Under the pieces are notes generated by a model. That model was not told where the DNA came from, did no database searches, and worked only from the letters and a program-made list of their open reading frames with translations. From Pseudomonadota bacterium (lineage in GTDB: Bacteria > Pseudomonadota > Gammaproteobacteria > Burkholderiales > Burkholderiaceae_B), in assembly GCA_023386765.1 (NCBI GenBank), contig JAEWJD010000111.1:1-5448 (forward strand): a stretch of DNA of 5,448 nt, written 5' to 3'. Position numbers and translations under genes: made by a program. Shown here piece by piece: positions 1 through 5,448 of the stretch. The number at the start of each line of letters is the position of its first letter. Position 1 is the stretch's first letter.

Positions 1-1276
1 GCGCAGGCGCCCACTGTGAAGCCGCAGAACCAGGGCGGGCCCAGTCGGTCACAGCGGCAGGCGCCTCGGGGTCCTCAAACAAGCGGGGCGGTTCGGGAAA
101 CGCCTGCCGCACTGCGGCCTGGCCCCGGGCGATCTGACGCTGCATGGATGGCTCCTGGGGGCCGACGAGATAGGGCGTCACGATGATCAGCAGCTCCGTC
201 TCCTGTGTCTGCTCTCGTTGGTCACCGAACAGCAGCCCCAGAATCGGGATCCGGCTCAGCCAGGGCAGCCCGCGGCGCTGACGGGTCTGCTCACGCCCCA
301 GGAATCCTCCCAGCACCAGCGTCTGCCCGGAGGGAACATTGAACTCGGTCGATGCCCGGCGGGTGCGCATGGCCGGCCCGGCCGGGACAGTCAAGGTGGC
401 GTCGATGCTGCTGGACTCGACCTCGATACGGGAGCGGATCGTACCTCGTGGGTCGATCCGCGGCGTGATGGTCAAGGCCACGCCATAGGGCTTGAAAACC
501 GTGGTACCACGGCCGTTGTCATCCGCCGTGACATAAGGCAACTCTCCGCCGGCCAAAAACGTCGCCGGTGAACCACTGCGGGCTAGCAAGCGGGGGCGTG
601 CCAGGAATATCGCCTCGCCCGTCTGTGCCAGTGCCTGCAACCGCGCATCCAGCGCCGCCCGGACTCCTTGCAGCTGCAATCCAGCCCAGCGCCCGCCCAA
701 TTGCGCCACCGCCCCTTCCATCGGCGTGCTGGCCCAGCGCATACCAAACTCCAGCAAGCGAGCGCGTGGCAGCTCCACCACCTGCACATCCAGCAGCACC
801 ATCTGCTCCCAACCGACATCTCCCGTCAGGTCGAGCACCTCGGTATAGCGTGCCGCCATGGCGGCAACCCGGGCCTTGTCCTGGTCGGACAGGCTACTGC
901 CTTCGATGACAAGATGACGGCCCACCACGCTCAGGCGCAACTGCGGCATGCCCGCAAGCAATTGCTCGACCTCGGCGCGTATCCGCCCGAACCCGGCTGG
1001 CCGCACCTGCAGCGCGTAGGCCTTGAGTGCACCGGATCGCGTCCAGATGTGCAGGGAAGTACTGCCCTCCTTGCGTGCGAACACGACGACTTCCTTGCCA
1101 TCGACGGCCAGGGCTTGCGCCACCTGGCCGCTGCCGACTGCGATCCGGGTTACGCCGGCCGCCGGCAACACGCGCGTGCTGCCCTCTTCCATGTCGAGCG
1201 CCAGTGGCGCGGCGCCGGCACCAGCGCTCAGCCCCATCGCCAAGCAGCACACCCATCTCAGGCCTGTCCGAAACAT
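1..1276 (-). CDS. cpaC: CpaC/RcpA family Tad pilus outer-membrane secretin (3' end beyond window)
   Basis: The product should form the gated outer-membrane ring through which the Flp/Tad pilus passes. The frame is open from the ATG at 1276 to the left edge (425 codons visible, no stop), so the gene is partial only because of the window. Residues 1-23 are a Sec signal peptide (RTGLRW, hydrophobic stretch, cleavage near AGAA). Residues 25-92 match the pilus-formation N-terminal domain, including VTRIAVGSGQVAQALAV and STSLHIWTRSG. Residues 107-150 resemble the BON-like part. The secretin core runs from about 156 (MVLLDVQVVELPRA) to 372, with LAGGELPY (241-248), FKPYGVALTITP (261-272), FNVPSGQTLVLGGF (312-325), the signature LPWLSRIPILGLLFGD (337-352) and ELLIIVTPYLV (361-371). 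After that come at least 54 residues of Pro/Ala-rich tail. The start is supported by AAGGAGG 7 nt upstream and a TGATG junction with cpaB. The family is very secure; cpaC and rcpA are synonyms from different species. Confidence 0.96.
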   Translation of the reverse strand, partial: MFRTGLRWVCCLAMGLSAGAGAAPLALDMEEGSTRVLPAAGVTRIAVGSGQVAQALAVDGKEVVVFARKEGSTSLHIWTRSGALKAYALQVRPAGFGRIRAEVEQLLAGMPQLRLSVVGRHLVIEGSSLSDQDKARVAAMAARYTEVLDLTGDVGWEQMVLLDVQVVELPRARLLEFGMRWASTPMEGAVAQLGGRWAGLQLQGVRAALDARLQALAQTGEAIFLARPRLLARSGSPATFLAGGELPYVTADDNGRGTTVFKPYGVALTITPRIDPRGTIRSRIEVESSSIDATLTVPAGPAMRTRRASTEFNVPSGQTLVLGGFLGREQTRQRRGLPWLSRIPILGLLFGDQREQTQETELLIIVTPYLVGPQEPSMQRQIARGQAAVRQAFPEPPRLFEDPEAPAAVTDWARPGSAASQWAPA

Positions 1277-2100
1277 CAAGGCTCCTCCTTGTTGTCGCCT
1301 TCAGGGGCGACGTCGCCATACAGCACAGGTACCTCTTCGATCACGGGCATCTGCAGGCCCAGCACATCGGCAGCATCGACCGCCTGGAGGGGCCCGGCCG
1401 AAGCGCCCTCCTGTTCGGCCCGCAATGTCAGGGTCAGGGCTCCCATCTGGCGGGCGGCAATCACGCGCAGGACGTCCTGCGCGCTGGCCTGCAGCACGAG
1501 TTGTGTCCGCTCGGCGTCGGGGGGTGCGATCACCATGCCGTTCTGCAGCAGCGGCAAGGTCAGCAGCCTTCCCTGCTGCTGCAAGGACAGATAGAGATCC
1601 ACGCGATCCCCCACCTGCAACGTAGGCGGCGCTTCGGAGAGTTCGCGCAGGGACAGCGTCAAGGCACGCATGCCGGGGGCCAGCCGCGCGGCGATCGCCG
1701 GTGCTTCGGCCTGGATGTCATCCAGAAGCAGCGGATCGCCAGCCGTGACGGCAATGCGCAGGCGTTGCCCCAGCAACAGGTCGGCTTGCTCGACGCCCAG
1801 CCCACGCGAGGAGGCCCAGGCCCGGGGCAGATCGCGCAGTGCGATATCGGCCTCGGTGAGCACCTGGCCGGCCGCCAGATCTGCAGCGGCCACCAGGCGC
1901 GGAATCAGCACCACCGTATTGCGATCCACCAGCTCACGTTCCTTGCCATCCAGGTAATGCTGCACCGTCCAGCCGGCCGCCAGGGCGGCTCCCCCGGCCA
2001 GCAACCACACCCCATAGCCCGACCATCGCTGCCACCCGGATGGGCTGCACACCCAGGCTGCCAGAGCGGCCAACCTTGCACGCCGCGGTTCATCAATCAT
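1276..2100 (-). CDS. cpaB: CpaB/RcpC family Flp pilus assembly protein (SAF domain)
   Basis: This 274-residue protein is the periplasmic, inner-membrane-anchored partner of the Tad secretin, known in the family to be needed for secretin assembly or stability. The N-terminus is a cytoplasmic stretch of about 28 residues followed by one membrane segment (about 30-46, VWLLAGGAALAAGW). The SAF domain spans about 64-128, with PRLVAAADLAAGQVLTEADI (67-86), LRDLPRAW and LLGQRLRIAVTAGDPLL (109-125). The RcpC/CpaB C-terminal region follows: APGMRALTLSL (141-151), QVGDRVDLYLSL (162-173) and a late segment SAQDVLRVIAARQMGALTLT (206-225) typical of the family. The ATG at 2100 overlaps the end of the upstream gene by 8 nt; the Shine-Dalgarno there is weak (GCAGGGCG), so coupling is likely. 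The stop overlaps the secretin ATG by one base. Length and domain order are normal for CpaB, with a somewhat long cytoplasmic N-terminus. Confidence 0.93.
   Translation of the reverse strand: MIDEPRRARLAALAAWVCSPSGWQRWSGYGVWLLAGGAALAAGWTVQHYLDGKERELVDRNTVVLIPRLVAAADLAAGQVLTEADIALRDLPRAWASSRGLGVEQADLLLGQRLRIAVTAGDPLLLDDIQAEAPAIAARLAPGMRALTLSLRELSEAPPTLQVGDRVDLYLSLQQQGRLLTLPLLQNGMVIAPPDAERTQLVLQASAQDVLRVIAARQMGALTLTLRAEQEGASAGPLQAVDAADVLGLQMPVIEEVPVLYGDVAPEGDNKEEP
1284..1290 (-). promoter_or_regulatory. Strong ribosome binding site for the secretin gene
   Basis: AAGGAGG on the minus strand lies 7 nt before the secretin ATG at 1276. It sits inside the last codons of cpaB (Lys-Glu-Glu-Pro-stop). 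It is the closest to consensus of the Shine-Dalgarno sequences seen here and fixes the secretin start. It suggests that the secretin is translated strongly in its own right, beyond coupling to cpaB. Confidence 0.8.
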
Positions 2101-2770
2101 CGACGCCCTGCCTCACCAGCAATACCCCGGTCTCTTGCAACAACGGGGTCAGAAACACCTCCAGCTGCTGTGCGTTTCGTTGCCATCGGCCTGCCCCGGG
2201 CGCCAGCCCGAACCGTTGCCAGCCCAGCGCTTGCAGGCGCTCATCCAGCCAGCGGCGCGCCGCCTCGATGTTCAACGGCAAGGTCCACAGCGACAGCGAC
2301 ACCCCTGCTTCGGCATAGGCCTGCCAGCGGTGCGCCGGCTCGCCCAGCTCAAGCGCACGGATGGGGCCGCCCGGACACAGGCGGGATTCGCCCAGTTCAC
2401 TGCCGGCTCCGCTGGCGCGCAAGCGCACAAGCACATGGCAATCGCCGGCCTGATGACTCAGCAACAACTGATCAGGCAGCAGGAACAGGGTAGACAGATC
2501 GGGCAGGGCTGCGAGTAATCCGGGCAGCACACGCGCTGGCGGTGTCGGAAGATCCTGACCTGACAGCACCAGTGTCCCGCCGTGATCCAGGCTGGCCTGC
2601 AGCCAATCGAGGCCGCCTGGCGTGGTCTCAGTACGGAGGTCTGCCCAGGGCAGGCCGTCGCCCGGGGTTCCCGCCACGGGCAGAACCGTCGCTGCCATCA
2701 GGGCGCCCCACCCCGCCCTTTTCCGCCAGCCTGACGTACCGGCCCTGATGCACCGCCGTGATGGCCTCAT
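2093..2770 (-). CDS. Unrecognised exported protein encoded between tadE and cpaB
   Basis: I do not recognise the family. The 225-residue frame opens with ATG in an ATGA overlap with the tadE-like stop and ends inside the start of cpaB, so its place in the operon supports it as a real gene. Residues 1-34 look like a signal peptide or membrane anchor: basic RKR at 16-18, hydrophobic GALMAATVLPVAG at 22-34, then GTPGDG. The rest appears soluble, Leu- and Trp-rich, without an obvious further membrane segment. Cysteines at 111 and 132 could form a disulfide if the protein is exported; a third, Cys7, precedes the hydrophobic stretch. The C-terminal part (about 166-221) has the pattern helix AARRWLDERLQALGWQRFGL followed by alternating hydrophobic strands (QQLEVFLTPL, TGVLLVR), suggesting a small alpha/beta fold. 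A similar helix/strand pattern (GLDWLQASLDHGGTLVLSGQ) occurs near 53-72. Inference: a periplasmic accessory factor for the pilus. Shine-Dalgarno is weak, so translation probably depends on the upstream gene. Confidence 0.8.
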   Translation of the reverse strand: MRPSRRCIRAGTSGWRKRAGWGALMAATVLPVAGTPGDGLPWADLRTETTPGGLDWLQASLDHGGTLVLSGQDLPTPPARVLPGLLAALPDLSTLFLLPDQLLLSHQAGDCHVLVRLRASGAGSELGESRLCPGGPIRALELGEPAHRWQAYAEAGVSLSLWTLPLNIEAARRWLDERLQALGWQRFGLAPGAGRWQRNAQQLEVFLTPLLQETGVLLVRQGVDD

Positions 2771-3528
2771 CGATCCGCCCTGCTGCCCGAGGACAGGCCG
2801 GCCCATGGCATGAGCCAATCCGGGTTGAGCTGCCGCCCGCCCCAGGGCCGATCCAGAGGACGCAGGGCCAGATCGATCTGCCGGGCCTGGGCGAGCGACA
2901 CGTTGGCCGCGTTTTTCCAACCCAGCGCCGACTGGCCCAGGCGAAGCTGCGTTGCGACCGCGTCTGCGACGGCTCCTGAACCTCCCGCCACCACCGTCTG
3001 GCGGACAATGCCGGCCCCGGCAACTTGCGCACGTGCCTGCACCACTGACCAGCTTGCCGGTAACGCCAGCCAGTCCGAGACCAGTTGTCTGCCCGGCCGG
3101 CTGACGCCCGTCTCGTCGGTCTGCACGGGCAAGGCGGTAAAACGTTGGATAAGCAGCGCCTCGTCGCGAGAAGGAAGGGGTTCTCCCTGAGCGTGCGCGA
3201 AAGCCCATCTCCGGCTGAACTGTGCGGCCTCCATGGCAGCCATGCGGCTGCGCGCCAGATAGTCCACCGCCATCCAGAGCGACAGCAACAGTGCAGTGAG
3301 GAGGAGCATTTCCGGCAGAGCCTGGCCGCTTTGCCGATAGGCCCGAACCTGATGCGCGACCGGAGGCGTACGCAAACGGCAGGTAGGCCGAGGTGGCGGC
3401 ATACTGGCGTCAACCAGCAAGGCTCCTCGCTTTCCGGGTCTGCGCACCAAACCCGGCAAGCGCGCAGCAAACCTGCCCACCCTGTTGCAGCAAGCTTGCC
3501 GGAACGACTTGAATCGTCTGGACTTCAT
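2767..3528 (-). CDS. tadE: TadE-like minor pilin / pseudopilin with long N-terminal extension
   Basis: This 253-residue protein carries a type IVb prepilin-like motif, RQSGQALPEM. Gly68 would be the last leader residue and Glu73 falls at mature position +5, as in TadE/TadF pseudopilins. A hydrophobic helix (about 74-88, MLLLTALLLSLWMAV) follows, then YLARSRMAAMEAAQFSRRWA, as expected of a TadE-like stalk. The remainder (about 110-253) is predicted to be outside the inner membrane and has no domain I can name. The ATG at 3528 overlaps the upstream stop (ATGA) and has GGAGG 6 nt upstream, so the start is well supported. That makes the cytoplasmic part before the cleavage site 68 residues long, Arg-rich with a Cys-Cys pair at 13-14, much longer than a usual prepilin leader. 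Met43 (3402) has no Shine-Dalgarno. The TadE assignment rests on the motif, topology and operon; TadF is an alternative. Confidence 0.85.
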   Translation of the reverse strand: MKSRRFKSFRQACCNRVGRFAARLPGLVRRPGKRGALLVDASMPPPRPTCRLRTPPVAHQVRAYRQSGQALPEMLLLTALLLSLWMAVDYLARSRMAAMEAAQFSRRWAFAHAQGEPLPSRDEALLIQRFTALPVQTDETGVSRPGRQLVSDWLALPASWSVVQARAQVAGAGIVRQTVVAGGSGAVADAVATQLRLGQSALGWKNAANVSLAQARQIDLALRPLDRPWGGRQLNPDWLMPWAGLSSGSRADR

Positions 3529-4958
3529 GGCTGGCCTCCGGGCTGGGGGTTCGAGCCAGTGGGCCAGGGGATCAGCCGCGCCTGCCAGTAGGGCTGCCAG
3601 AGCGAAGCAATGACGGGAGTGCGCCCGGCTTTCGGTCCCTCCAGCGGTGCCGAGAAATACGTTTCTGCGGCTGCCCGGGACGACTGTTTCGAGAGCCCGG
3701 GCACAAACCCGACTTGCTGTGCCTGGCGCAGCCAACCGGCGGGCGGCAGGCCCAGATCGGAATATCCGGCCTCATTGCGAAGCAACACGGCCAGCGTCGC
3801 ACGCGGCTCAAGGTGTTTGCTGTCTGCCAGACCCAGTCCTTCGGGCAACCCGCGCCTTCCGCCCGGACGCACGGCGTCTCGCTGCGCATAGGAGTTGGCC
3901 AAGGGGTTGTTGCGCCATGCGCCGGCCAGCAAACCCGACTGCTGCTGGAACCACTGCCAGTAATCCAGCAAGGCGAAGTCTTCGGGAGGCTTGGCGACGT
4001 AATCGCGTCCTTGACGCCAGACGCGCGCACCGTTGGCGGCCCAGCCCATGGGGTACTCACGAAGATAGCACCCGATCCAGCGATTGCTGCGCAAGGCATG
4101 GAATGACAGCGTGTCATGCGCGCCCCACCTGCCTTGTTGGTCCAGGAAGGTCCGCCCTCGCCGGCGCAGCTGATGGCGCCGGTTCGGGCAACGCAGCTGC
4201 ACGATCCAGGCATTGGTGCGTGTCATGTCGCGCGCGCGCAGAAAGGGATAGCGGCCTGCGGCAGCCAGTGCAAGGCGGCGCAGGCCCTGGGGATGATCGG
4301 GGGATTGCCTCGTCAGCAGGCCGGGGAAGGTATCTTGCAGCAACAACATCTCGGGCACCTTGGTATCGGTTCCATCGGGCAGACGGTAGTTGGCTTGCAG
4401 GATGCGTGCCATGTGAGCGTTTCGCAGGGCCAGGGTGGCCGACCACTGCTGCTGCGCAACCTGGGCCAGGATCTGATGAACCACCGAATCATGCTGTTTC
4501 AGTGATGCCTGCAGCGAAGCCACACTGTAGGAACCGGACGCTTGACCGCTATGGCCCGCGCCATACGCCAGACCGAATTGCGGCCCGAACAGCTTGCCGA
4601 TCAGGAACGCGGGCGGATTGCCCAACAGACGCCGCCGCCGTTGTGTCTCAGCCAGCTGCTGCCAGGCCACCAGGGTGGTGAGATGGGCCATCGCGACCTG
4701 GTGGGCCAACTGCGCGCGCTGGATGTAGGCCAGCAGATTCAGCTGGCGGGCCTGCATCAGCGCACCGCTGTAGGCGACGGCATCGGCCGCCTGCCCCAGC
4801 CGCAGCCCGGCCGCTGCCATGCGCGAGGTGAGCGCGGCACCGGCCCAGGCCAACAGCAATACGGACAACACCAGCAGACCCAAGCCCAGCGCCTGCCCGC
4901 ATTGCCGGCCGGCATCGACACCCAGCGGCCGCGACCGGAATGCGGGGCAATGACTCAC
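3525..4958 (-). CDS. TadG-like Flp pilus accessory protein, membrane-anchored
   Basis: This 477-residue protein has one N-terminal membrane helix and a large exported domain, as in TadE/TadG-like proteins encoded beside Flp pilins. Residues 20-23 (CGQA) resemble a prepilin cleavage site, but the +5 position is Gly25, part of LGLGLLVLSVLLLAW, not Glu; processing by the prepilin peptidase is therefore doubtful. The helix spans about 24-43. It is followed by LGQAADAVAYSGA (54-66), the conserved segment of Tad N-terminal domains, and LLAYIQRAQLAHQVAMAHL (75-93). The exported part holds Cys257 and Cys297, a possible disulfide, and aromatic-rich stretches such as WGAHDTLSFHAL and YLREYPMGWAANG near 278-310. 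I see no von Willebrand A domain, unlike classical TadG. The chosen start is a GTG that overlaps the pilin stop (GTGA). The frame stays open for another 160 codons upstream, but that part overlaps the pilin gene and does not look like protein. Exact role is inferred. Confidence 0.85.
   Translation of the reverse strand: MSHCPAFRSRPLGVDAGRQCGQALGLGLLVLSVLLLAWAGAALTSRMAAAGLRLGQAADAVAYSGALMQARQLNLLAYIQRAQLAHQVAMAHLTTLVAWQQLAETQRRRRLLGNPPAFLIGKLFGPQFGLAYGAGHSGQASGSYSVASLQASLKQHDSVVHQILAQVAQQQWSATLALRNAHMARILQANYRLPDGTDTKVPEMLLLQDTFPGLLTRQSPDHPQGLRRLALAAAGRYPFLRARDMTRTNAWIVQLRCPNRRHQLRRRGRTFLDQQGRWGAHDTLSFHALRSNRWIGCYLREYPMGWAANGARVWRQGRDYVAKPPEDFALLDYWQWFQQQSGLLAGAWRNNPLANSYAQRDAVRPGGRRGLPEGLGLADSKHLEPRATLAVLLRNEAGYSDLGLPPAGWLRQAQQVGFVPGLSKQSSRAAAETYFSAPLEGPKAGRTPVIASLWQPYWQARLIPWPTGSNPQPGGQP
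3535..3539 (-). promoter_or_regulatory. Ribosome binding site deciding the tadE-like start
   Basis: GGAGG on the minus strand lies 6 nt before the ATG at 3528 and inside the last codons of the upstream gene. It favours this start over the in-frame Met at 3402, which has no Shine-Dalgarno-like sequence, and so supports the long N-terminal extension of the TadE-like protein. Confidence 0.7.
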
Positions 4959-5215
4959 TTGGCGCCTGCGTTGCCGGCGAAGGACTTCAGGTTGCGCGTC
5001 TTGGCCTGTGCGGCAGCCTTGCTGGCGGCAGACTGTGCCTGCTTGATCTGGGCATTGCCGTCCTCGCCGGCCAGCTCGCGCGCCATGGCTGCCGTTTGCG
5101 AGCGCAGCACCTGTCCGAAATACTGATAGACGGCGATGGCAGCCACGGCCACCAGGGCGACGACGATGATGTATTCGGTCATGGCCTGACCGGATTGGCG
5201 TTTTGCCTGTTGCAT
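4955..5215 (-). CDS. flp: Flp-type (type IVb) major pilin precursor
   Basis: This is the probable structural subunit of the pilus. The 86-residue precursor has a short basic leader (MQQAKRQSG) and the type IVb prepilin signature G-QAMTEY: cleavage after Gly9, with Glu14 and Tyr15 at mature positions +5 and +6, exactly as in Flp pilins. The hydrophobic helix IIVVALVAVAAIAVYQYF covers 16-33. A polar, Ala/Lys/Gln-rich tail follows (AQIKQAQSAASKAAAQAK at 55-72, then a Gly/Asn-containing end), so the mature protein is about 77 residues, longer than the shortest Flp pilins. The ATG at 5215 has AGAGGAG 8 nt upstream; an in-frame start at 5284 would add 23 residues before the leader and has no comparable site. 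It is the first gene of the cluster, and its stop overlaps the next start. Processing would need a TadV/CpaA-type peptidase encoded elsewhere. Confidence 0.93.
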   Translation of the reverse strand: MQQAKRQSGQAMTEYIIVVALVAVAAIAVYQYFGQVLRSQTAAMARELAGEDGNAQIKQAQSAASKAAAQAKTRNLKSFAGNAGAK

Positions 5216-5223
5216 GAGGCATG

Positions 5224-5230
5224 CTCCTCT
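5224..5230 (-). promoter_or_regulatory. Ribosome binding site of the pilin gene
   Basis: AGAGGAG on the minus strand lies 8 nt before the pilin ATG at 5215. It decides for this start over the in-frame codon at 5284. A second ATG at 5222, in another frame, sits almost against this site and is too close to be used well. Short CCTC segments on both sides (5219-5216 and 5234-5231) could pair with its GAGG. Confidence 0.7.
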
Positions 5231-5367
5231 GAGGATTGGTGAGCACCCAGTCTGGAGAGTCCATCGCAAGCCGGCAATTCGCACCAGCCGAGGGTTCGAA
5301 CGAGCGCAGGGTGTTCAGCCGCGGAAATGGCTGAGTTATATTGAAACCAGCGTCCGGCGCCTTGCAG

Positions 5368-5382
5368 GCATCAGTCCGGCCA
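5368..5382 (-). promoter_or_regulatory. Candidate sigma-54 (-24/-12) promoter element
   Basis: On the minus strand TGGCCGGACTGATGC has the GG-N10-GC spacing of sigma-54 promoters and matches TGGC-N7-TTGC at seven of eight key positions (ATGC instead of TTGC). It would start transcription roughly 140 nt before the pilin ATG. The match is short, and such patterns arise by chance in GC-rich DNA. No enhancer-binding site was identified. Confidence 0.2.
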
Positions 5383-5448
5383 TTTGCTTGAACCCTGTCA
5401 AGAGGTCTCGAGTCCAATGAAATCCCGCGATTTTTCATCGTGGATCTG

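Larger units (their letters stand above)
5216..5448 (-). promoter_or_regulatory. Non-coding leader / probable promoter region of the pilus operon
   Basis: No frame in these 233 bases encodes a recognisable protein on either strand, and no gene starts divergently. Because all genes to the left are tightly overlapped, the operon promoter should lie here or just beyond the right edge. A perfect TTGACA occurs at 5401-5396, but the hexamer 17 nt further on (CGGACT) is not a -10. A TATAAC at 5340-5335 is a good -10 but has no matching -35. No sigma-70 promoter can therefore be called. A GG-N10-GC site is listed separately. I see no operator or riboswitch. Confidence 0.4.

Noticed and set aside
668..1594. 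Plus-strand open frame of 308 codons
   Set aside because: It is antisense to well-conserved secretin and CpaB coding sequence and its product is low-complexity.
1027..2493. Plus-strand open frame of 488 codons
   Set aside because: It lies antisense to the secretin, cpaB and the unknown gene. Its product is a Gln/His/Arg/Pro-rich string with no domain, signal or plausible ribosome binding site. Long antisense frames are common in GC-rich DNA.
3647..4681. Plus-strand open frame of 344 codons
   Set aside because: It is fully antisense to the TadG-like gene, and the Arg/Ala/Pro-rich product has no recognisable fold. The minus-strand frame has a membrane anchor, a Tad N-terminal motif and operon context.
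5285..5305. T-arm-like GGTTCGAAC suggesting a tRNA
   Set aside because: The flanking bases do not form a T stem on either strand, and no acceptor, D or anticodon arm can be built around it.
5335..5401. TTGACA and TATAAC as one sigma-70 promoter
   Set aside because: The two hexamers are about 55 nt apart, far from the 16-18 nt needed, and neither has a good partner at the correct distance.
5418..5437. Possible hairpin terminator (AAATC-CCGC-GATTT followed by T residues)
   Set aside because: The perfect stem is only 5 bp and AT-rich, with a 4-nt loop; extending it requires a bulge. No gene end is visible that it would serve.
4959..5438. Upstream extension of the TadG-like frame, including an ATG at 5222 beside the pilin ribosome binding site
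   Set aside because: The 160 extra codons overlap the whole pilin gene and encode an Arg/His-rich string without homology-like features. The ATG at 5222 is too close to AGGAG, whereas GTG at 4958 forms a clean GTGA junction and places the membrane anchor at the N-terminus.

Overview
The window is a GC-rich stretch of bacterial chromosome. On the minus strand it carries the front part of a Tad/Flp (type IVb, tight adherence) pilus operon. The GC-rich codon use, the presence of an outer-membrane secretin and the combination of a long Flp-type pilin with a TadG-like and a TadE-like protein point to a proteobacterium, most likely beta or gamma. The sequence alone does not allow a genus.

The layout is read right to left, in the direction of transcription. 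(1) Positions 5448-5216 contain no convincing gene and should be the leader/promoter region. (2) 5215-4955 is an 86-residue Flp-type major pilin. (3) 4958-3525 is a 477-residue membrane-anchored TadG-like protein. (4) 3528-2767 is a TadE-like minor pilin with an unusually long N-terminal extension. (5) 2770-2093 is a 225-residue, probably exported protein that I do not recognise. (6) 2100-1276 is CpaB/RcpC, the SAF-domain periplasmic factor. (7) 1276-1 is CpaC/RcpA, the outer-membrane secretin, whose 3' end lies beyond the left edge.

All six genes run the same way, and every junction is a stop/start overlap: GTGA, ATGA, ATGA, an 8-nt overlap, then TGATG. This looks like one translationally coupled transcription unit. 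The secretin forms the outer-membrane channel, CpaB stabilises or gates it, the pilin builds the fibre, and the TadE/TadG-like proteins are likely minor or accessory pilus components. The prepilin peptidase (TadV/CpaA), ATPases (TadZ, TadA), inner-membrane proteins (TadB, TadC) and TadD are absent here and would be expected beyond the left edge.

No tRNA, rRNA, CRISPR array, insertion sequence or convincing terminator was seen. The plus strand has long open frames, but they lie antisense to these genes and look like composition artefacts. The least explained element is the unknown exported protein encoded between tadE and cpaB. The long TadE leader and a weak sigma-54-like site upstream of the pilin are secondary points.
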